Made by a program: the position numbers and the translations under genes. The notes beneath the pieces were generated by a model. It worked only from the letters and a program-made list of their open reading frames with translations, ran no database searches and had not been told where the DNA came from. Shown piece after piece: positions 6,904 through 8,556 of a DNA stretch of 8,556 nt (the stretch's first letter is position 1; each line of letters begins with the position of its first letter). Source of the stretch: Acidobacteriaceae bacterium (GTDB lineage: Bacteria; Acidobacteriota; Terriglobia; Terriglobales; Acidobacteriaceae); NCBI GenBank assembly GCA_030040115.1, contig JASHUH010000367.1, forward strand, positions 1 to 8,556, written 5' to 3'.

Positions 6904-7704
6904 CTATCTCCCCATTCCCAGGAGCAGTCCGTCGGCCGCCGCGTGAGGGGCGGCGATCAGCCGCTCGGCCATGTCGAGCAGCCCGGCAAAGCGCGCCTCG
7001 ATGAAGCGCGGCCAGAGGGCCAGAGCGCCGGTTAGCACCACAAAGCCGGTCAGGGTTTTAAGCGGCACATCCAGAAACATCGCCGGCAACTGCGGGCTGA
7101 GCTTGCCGAGCAGCGCCACAGACACTTCGACCAGCAGTGTGGCGGCCAATACCGGCGCCGCCAGTTCGAGGGCTGCGAGAAAGACGCCTCCGGCGGCGCG
7201 CACGATGCTGAGCGGAGAAGGCGCGGCAAGGGCGTATGCGCCCAGGGGCGCGACGCGAAAGCTACGCACCATCGACGCCAAAACAATGCGGTCCAGGCCG
7301 GCGCCAATGACCACCAGAGTGCCCATCAATTGAAAGAGGTCGCCAAGGAGAGGCGTCTGGATCTCCGAACTCGGGTCCATCAGATTGACCAGCGAAAAGC
7401 TGAGCTGCAGGCCCGCGATCTGTCCGGCGAAGAGCAGCATCTCGTTCACCAGGGTCAGGGAAAGCCCATAGACCAGACCCACGGCCAGCTCGCCCAGCAG
7501 GGCGGAAAAGGTGAGCTCGGCCCGCGTGTTCGGCAGCGCGGCCACTACTGGAGCCAGCAGAAACGCTGTCGTCCCCACAAACACGGCCTTGGCGCGCATG
7601 GGCAGCGCAGTCGAGGAAAAGAACGGCGCGAAGGCCACCATGCCGCTCACCCGCACCAGGGCCAGCGTCATCGCGCTCAAAAAGGTGGTCCAGTCGCCCG
7701 GCAT
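6904..7704 (-). CDS. fliR: Flagellar export apparatus protein FliR
   Basis: FliR is one of the three proteins of the export gate (FliP5-FliQ4-FliR1) inside the basal body membrane ring. The 266 residues match the usual 255-265. It is almost entirely hydrophobic, with six predicted segments, from LSAMTLALVRVSGMVAFAPF (9-28) through PLKTLTGFVVLTGALAL (214-230). The family motif GLQLSFSLVNLMDPSS is at 98-113 and is followed by PLLGDLFQLMGTLV (118-131). The usual DGHH-type loop reads GAGLDRI (134-140), a variant seen as GL.R in other FliRs. The ATG at 7704 has AAGG 6 nt upstream, directly at the edge of a heptamer repeat array. Its upstream distance from fliQ (161 nt) is the largest gap in the cluster, while its stop is 3 nt before flhB. 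Confidence 0.97.
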   Translation of the reverse strand: MPGDWTTFLSAMTLALVRVSGMVAFAPFFSSTALPMRAKAVFVGTTAFLLAPVVAALPNTRAELTFSALLGELAVGLVYGLSLTLVNEMLLFAGQIAGLQLSFSLVNLMDPSSEIQTPLLGDLFQLMGTLVVIGAGLDRIVLASMVRSFRVAPLGAYALAAPSPLSIVRAAGGVFLAALELAAPVLAATLLVEVSVALLGKLSPQLPAMFLDVPLKTLTGFVVLTGALALWPRFIEARFAGLLDMAERLIAAPHAAADGLLLGMGR

Positions 7705-7712
7705 ACTCCGCC

Positions 7713-7747
7713 TTCAGCTTTCCGCTTTCAGCTATCAGCTATCGGCC
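7713..7747 (-). repeat. Heptamer tandem repeat array A
   Basis: On the minus strand, four contiguous 7-bp units read AGCTGAT, AGCTGAA, AGCGGAA and AGCTGAA (7740 down to 7713), preceded by a decayed unit GGCCGAT (7741-7747). The consensus is AGCTGAA. The array ends 8 nt before the fliR start, so the last unit contributes the AAGG of its ribosome-binding region. Heptamer repeats of this kind are found between genes in several bacterial groups, but the mechanism that spreads them is not clear. Confidence 0.75.
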
Positions 7748-7824
7748 CTTGTCTTTCCTTCCTTGCGGCATCCTCTGGCGCACGTAATTCGCTCTTGATC
7801 TCCCGATGCCATCGCAGTAGCCAA

Positions 7825-7852
7825 AGCGGAAAGCGGAGGGCTCGAAGCTGAA
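7825..7852 (+). repeat. Heptamer tandem repeat array B, inverted relative to array A
   Basis: On the plus strand, four contiguous 7-bp units read AGCGGAA, AGCGGAG, GGCTCGA and AGCTGAA. Array A carries the same units on the opposite strand, so the two arrays are inverted repeats. The longest perfect match is 12 bp: GCTTTCCGCTTT at 7717-7728 against AAAGCGGAAAGC at 7823-7834. The array ends 13 nt short of the fliQ stop codon. Confidence 0.65.
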
Positions 7853-7865
7853 AAAGCTGCCTTGC

Positions 7866-8135
7866 TCACCCCAGGTACCGCCGCAAATCCCCCAAAAGCA
7901 ACCGCGTGTAGGCGGCCAGGCGCTCCAGAAACCAGGGCATTCCCGCCAGCATGATCAAAGCGATAAGCCCCAGCCGCGGCACCGAGGTGAGCGACTGCTC
8001 TTGCAGACTGGTGAGGGTCTGCATCAAGCTCAATACAAAGCTCAACGCCGCCGCGGCGATCAATAACGGCCCGGCCAGGATCATGGCTTCCTTCATCAGC
8101 TGTCGCAAAAGCTCGGCCACCATATCCGGGGTCAT
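7866..8135 (-). CDS. fliQ: Flagellar export apparatus protein FliQ
   Basis: FliQ is the small two-helix subunit of the FliPQR export gate. From the ATG at 8135 the protein has 89 residues, exactly the common FliQ length, and begins MTPDMVAELLRQ as expected. Two hydrophobic hairpin segments lie at about 16-38 (AGPLLIAAAALSFVLSLMQ) and 54-75 (LGLIALIMLAGMPWFLERLA), separated by the conserved polar stretch TLTSLQEQSLTSVPRL. A TTG at 8141 in the same frame would add two residues and overlap the fliP stop. I prefer the ATG because GAGGAG lies 9 nt upstream of it and only 3 nt from the TTG. The gene is 2 nt after fliP, so the pair is surely cotranscribed. Confidence 0.97.
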   Translation of the reverse strand: MTPDMVAELLRQLMKEAMILAGPLLIAAAALSFVLSLMQTLTSLQEQSLTSVPRLGLIALIMLAGMPWFLERLAAYTRLLLGDLRRYLG

Positions 8136-8137
8136 AG

Positions 8138-8556
8138 TCAAAAACTCCTCAATAATGAACTGGCCAGGAGATTCCAGCCGTCCACCATCACAAACAGCAG
8201 AATCTTCAACGGAGTCGAAATCACCACGGGCGGCAACTGGAACATGCCGATCGAGGTGGTGATCGCGGCCGTAACCATGTCGATCAGCAAAAAGGGGAGA
8301 AATAAGACGGCGCCGATCGCAAATCCCGCCTTCAGCTCCGAAAGCATATAGGCCGGGACCACCACCCGCATGGGCAGGTCATCGGGCGTATGGGGCCGGG
8401 GAATCTGTCCCGCCGCGGTAAACAGGGCCAAGTCCTTTTCACGCGCGTAGCGCAGCATGAAATGCTTTACCGGCTGCGCGCCCTTATTGATCGCCTCCAC
8501 GCCCGTGATCTGGCCGGCGCGATAGGGCTCCACGGCCTGCTGATCGACCTGGTTGA
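8138..8556 (-). CDS. fliP: Flagellar export apparatus protein FliP, partial (5' end beyond right edge)
   Basis: FliP is the main pore-forming subunit of the flagellar export gate in the inner membrane. Only the last 138 residues are in the window; the frame is open to the edge. The visible part begins NQVDQQAVEPYRAGQI, then shows the conserved FMLRYAREKDLALF and LPMRVVVPAYMLSELKAGF segments. Two membrane helices follow: AIGAVLFLPFLLIDMVTAAI and the C-terminal LPPVVISTPLKILLFVMVDGWNL. It ends LLASSLLRSF, as is typical. About 100-110 N-terminal residues, with the signal peptide many FliPs have, are missing, as is any fliO upstream. Confidence 0.97.
   Translation of the reverse strand, partial: NQVDQQAVEPYRAGQITGVEAINKGAQPVKHFMLRYAREKDLALFTAAGQIPRPHTPDDLPMRVVVPAYMLSELKAGFAIGAVLFLPFLLIDMVTAAITTSIGMFQLPPVVISTPLKILLFVMVDGWNLLASSLLRSF
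8145..8150 (-). promoter_or_regulatory. Ribosome-binding site deciding the fliQ start
   Basis: The minus strand reads GAGGAG inside the last codons of fliP. It lies 9 nt before the ATG at 8135 and 3 nt before the TTG at 8141. The spacing, together with the exact family length of 89 residues, favours the ATG. Confidence 0.6.

Larger units (their letters stand above)
7705..7865. other. Gap between fliQ and fliR with inverted heptamer arrays
   Basis: These 161 nt interrupt what is usually an unbroken fliPQR unit. They contain two arrays of 7-bp repeats in opposite orientation, listed separately, around a core of roughly 77 nt (7748-7824). The core shows only a 5-bp palindrome (CGATG-C-CATCG, 7804-7814) and a short minus-strand frame of 25 codons with no recognisable product. 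No terminator with a T run is visible, so read-through into fliR is expected. Confidence 0.7.

Noticed and set aside
7739..7765. Possible sigma-28 promoter before fliR (GCCGATAG at 7746-7739, minus strand)
   Set aside because: The -10-like octamer matches 7 of 8 bases, but the -35 position reads CAAGGAAG, which fits poorly, and the match falls at the edge of the heptamer array, so it is likely a by-product of the repeats.
7780..7816. Short minus-strand frame in the fliQ-fliR gap
   Set aside because: It has only 25 codons, no ribosome-binding site and no similarity I recognise, and it ends within the repeat array.

Overview
The window is one stretch of a flagellar gene cluster. Every gene reads on the minus strand, so the transcription order runs from high to low coordinates: fliP (partial, cut by the right edge), fliQ, fliR, flhB, flhA, a fliA-type sigma factor, fliM, fliN, and a last gene that runs off the left edge. 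The DNA is GC-rich, which is why long open frames occur by chance on the opposite strand; I treat none of them as genes. The lineage cannot be fixed from sequence alone. The GC content, the gene set and the AGCTGAA-type heptamer repeats fit a Gram-negative of the Acidobacteriota type, but that is a low-confidence guess from memory.

Right part (about 3573-8556): the export apparatus. FliP, FliQ and FliR build the membrane export gate. FlhB (with its NPTH self-cleavage site) and FlhA (with the full FHIPEP signature) complete it. Genes are tightly packed: fliP and fliQ are separated by 2 nt with a shared ribosome-binding region, fliR and flhB by 3 nt, flhB and flhA by 37 nt, flhA and the sigma gene by 22-49 nt depending on the start. 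The one exception is a 161-nt gap between fliQ and fliR, which holds two short arrays of 7-bp repeats in opposite orientation.

Middle and left (about 761-3523): regulation and switch. A sigma-28 (FliA/WhiG type) gene follows flhA directly, with no flhF or flhG between them. After a 115-130 nt gap with a small hairpin come fliM and fliN, which overlap by 4 nt (ATGA) and encode the rotor switch. FliM carries the N-terminal EIDAL segment that binds CheY. FliN is about twice the usual length because of a 180-residue N-terminal extension.

Left edge (1-773): a gene overlapping the end of fliN by 13 nt. The visible 257 residues hold a four-cysteine zinc-ribbon-like segment and then an MshEN/GspE-N-like region of the kind found at the front of type II secretion and type IV pilus ATPases, where it can bind cyclic di-GMP. 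No ATPase part is visible before the window ends. This is the least conventional gene here and the best candidate for something undescribed: a possible second-messenger-sensing or pilus-related partner cotranslated with the flagellar switch.
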